Assembly (NCBI GenBank): GCA_003644335.1
Contig: QNCB01000129.1
Location: 1-5,056 of the forward strand
DNA: 5,056 nt
From: Planctomycetota bacterium
GTDB taxonomy: Bacteria; Planctomycetota; Phycisphaerae; SM23-33
Direction: 5' to 3'
Each line of letters starts with the position of its first letter. Positions within the stretch are counted from its first letter, which is position 1. Below, piece by piece: positions 4,311 through 5,056 of this stretch. The translations under genes were made by a program, and so were the position numbers. Under the pieces are notes generated by a model. That model saw only the letters and a list, made by a program, of their open reading frames with translations, made no database searches and was not told where the DNA came from.

Positions 4311-4410
4311 ACCATTCATAGCTACACAAAAATTCACTACGAAGCACATGAAGGTCATGAAGTTTTTTTTTTTGCTTTTGCTGATTACTGATAGCTGATT
4401 ACTGATAACT
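4311..4410 (+). repeat. Dispersed repeat, copy B (uninterrupted)
   Basis: This copy runs from ACCATTCATAGC through a GAAG repeat of period 9 (GAAGCACAT, GAAGGTCAT, GAAG), a T11 run (4363-4373) and GCTTTT into two period-14 units (CTGATTACTGATAG, CTGATTACTGATAA). Its left part matches 926-976 and its right part 1184-1213. It ends five bases before the activator stop codon. No terminal inverted repeats or coding frame were seen, so it is not an insertion sequence of a known kind. Confidence 0.75.
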
Positions 4411-4415
4411 TTTTC

Positions 4416-5056
4416 TTATCGTTTGCCCCTGCCATCGAGGTCGGGCGGCTGGATGTTCAGGGCTTTGATTTTTCGATACAGCGTGCTGATGTTGATGCCC
4501 AGATCCTTGGCGGTTCGTTTGCGATTTCCCCGCTGCCGTTGGAGCGTTTGGGAGATTAGATTTTTTTCCATCGCATCCAGGCTGGTCCCTTGCGGGTGTT
4601 CCCCCCTGCTGGTCGCAGCGGGCCTTAGCTCGCTCGGCAGATGACTTGTCTCGATTACGCCCCCGCGACAGAGCACGAAGGCCTGCTCGATAATGTTTTC
4701 CAACTCGCGAACATTGCCCGGATAATCGTGCTCCATCAGGCAGGTCATAACCTCCTCGGAGACGCCCGCGATATCCTTGCCCTGCAGCGAATTGAACTTC
4801 GTAATCAGATGGCTAACGAGCAGCGGGATATCTTCCCGCCGTTGACGAAGCGACGGCAACTTGAGGTGAATCACGCGGATGCGATAATACAAATCCTCGC
4901 GGAACTTGCCTTGGCGGACGAGTTTCGCGAGGTCCTTATTCGTAGCTACGACCACCCGAATATCCACCGGAACAGATTTCACATCGCCCAGCGGTTCGAC
5001 GACCCTTTCCTGCAACACTCGCAGCAAACGAACCTGCATAGCCTGGGAAATGTCGC
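4416..5056 (-). CDS. Sigma-54-dependent transcriptional activator (NtrC-type), C-terminal part
   Basis: The frame is open to the right edge, so only the last 212 residues are present; the sensor domain, Walker motifs and GAFTGA loop lie outside. Visible, numbering from the edge: the AAA+ strand and helix MQVRLLRVLQE (6-16), sensor I region VVVATNKDL (34-42), FREDLYYRI (51-59) with the arginine-finger area, LRQRREDIPLL (69-79), sensor II YPGNVRELEN (111-120), and a Fis-type HTH at about 163-200 (TAKDLGINISTLYRKIK). Such proteins bind upstream dyads and use ATP to open sigma-54 promoters. It is co-directional with the PF02579 genes, and the strong sigma-54 promoter in the spacer suggests it controls them; this link is inference. 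Whether it is a response regulator or senses a ligand directly cannot be told. It ends KR* five bases from dispersed repeat B. Confidence 0.95.
   Translation of the reverse strand, partial: DISQAMQVRLLRVLQERVVEPLGDVKSVPVDIRVVVATNKDLAKLVRQGKFREDLYYRIRVIHLKLPSLRQRREDIPLLVSHLITKFNSLQGKDIAGVSEEVMTCLMEHDYPGNVRELENIIEQAFVLCRGGVIETSHLPSELRPAATSRGEHPQGTSLDAMEKNLISQTLQRQRGNRKRTAKDLGINISTLYRKIKALNIQPPDLDGRGKR

Larger units (their letters stand above)
4117..4415. other. Regulatory spacer between the activator gene and the PF02579 operon
   Basis: This 299-base spacer lies between two minus-strand genes. From the operon side it holds the Shine-Dalgarno (4124-4129), the sigma-54 promoter (4150-4166), about 100 bases without clear motifs, two short dyads (4267-4280, 4288-4299), and copy B of the dispersed repeat next to the activator stop codon. 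A 48-codon plus-strand frame crosses the promoter and dyads but is weakly supported. I see no intrinsic terminator for the activator gene. Confidence 0.75.

Noticed and set aside
4311..4410. Insertion sequence or MITE
   Set aside because: No terminal inverted repeats or target-site duplication could be seen; described as a dispersed repeat of unknown kind.

Overview
The window (about half G+C) carries ordinary bacterial genes in two convergent blocks, with unusually repeat-rich spacers. It looks like a chromosomal piece of an anaerobic or metabolically versatile environmental bacterium. The short period-8, -9 and -14 repeats between genes resemble ones I associate with Planctomycetota and similar environmental lineages. 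That placement is an impression, not a proof; no rRNA or other taxonomic marker is present.

Left block, plus strand: the 3' part of gcvT (glycine cleavage T protein), then gcvH (lipoyl carrier H protein), then a 452-base spacer without a convincing gene. The spacer holds a dispersed repeat, a terminator, several short tandem repeats, and finally a probable promoter and 5'-end hairpin for the next gene, a RhlE-type DEAD-box RNA helicase with a basic low-complexity tail. The helicase meets the right block tail to tail, 11 bases apart.

Right block, minus strand, in transcription order: the C-terminal part of a sigma-54-dependent activator (AAA+ core end plus Fis-type HTH, cut by the window edge), a roughly 300-base regulatory gap, two small proteins of the NifX/NifB-like FeMo-cofactor-binding family (PF02579), and a PaaI-type hotdog thioesterase whose start overlaps the second PF02579 gene by 17 bases. 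A near-perfect sigma-54 promoter (TGGCAC-N5-TTGC) lies in the gap at the right distance before the first PF02579 gene, with an inverted repeat about 130 bases upstream of the predicted start. The simplest reading is a small sigma-54 regulon: the activator gene, its promoter with a possible upstream site, and a metal-cluster-protein operon. This recalls the Desulfovibrio orange-protein (ORP) operons, although no MinD/Mrp ATPase gene is visible here.

The most unusual signal is an 8-base tandem repeat (CCARTCAA-like) that runs in exact register into the Shine-Dalgarno octamer AGGAGACA in front of both gcvH and the second PF02579 gene, two otherwise unrelated genes on opposite strands. A second dispersed element, at 927-980 plus 1178-1213 and again at 4311-4410, appears whole in one place and split by about 200 bases in the other.
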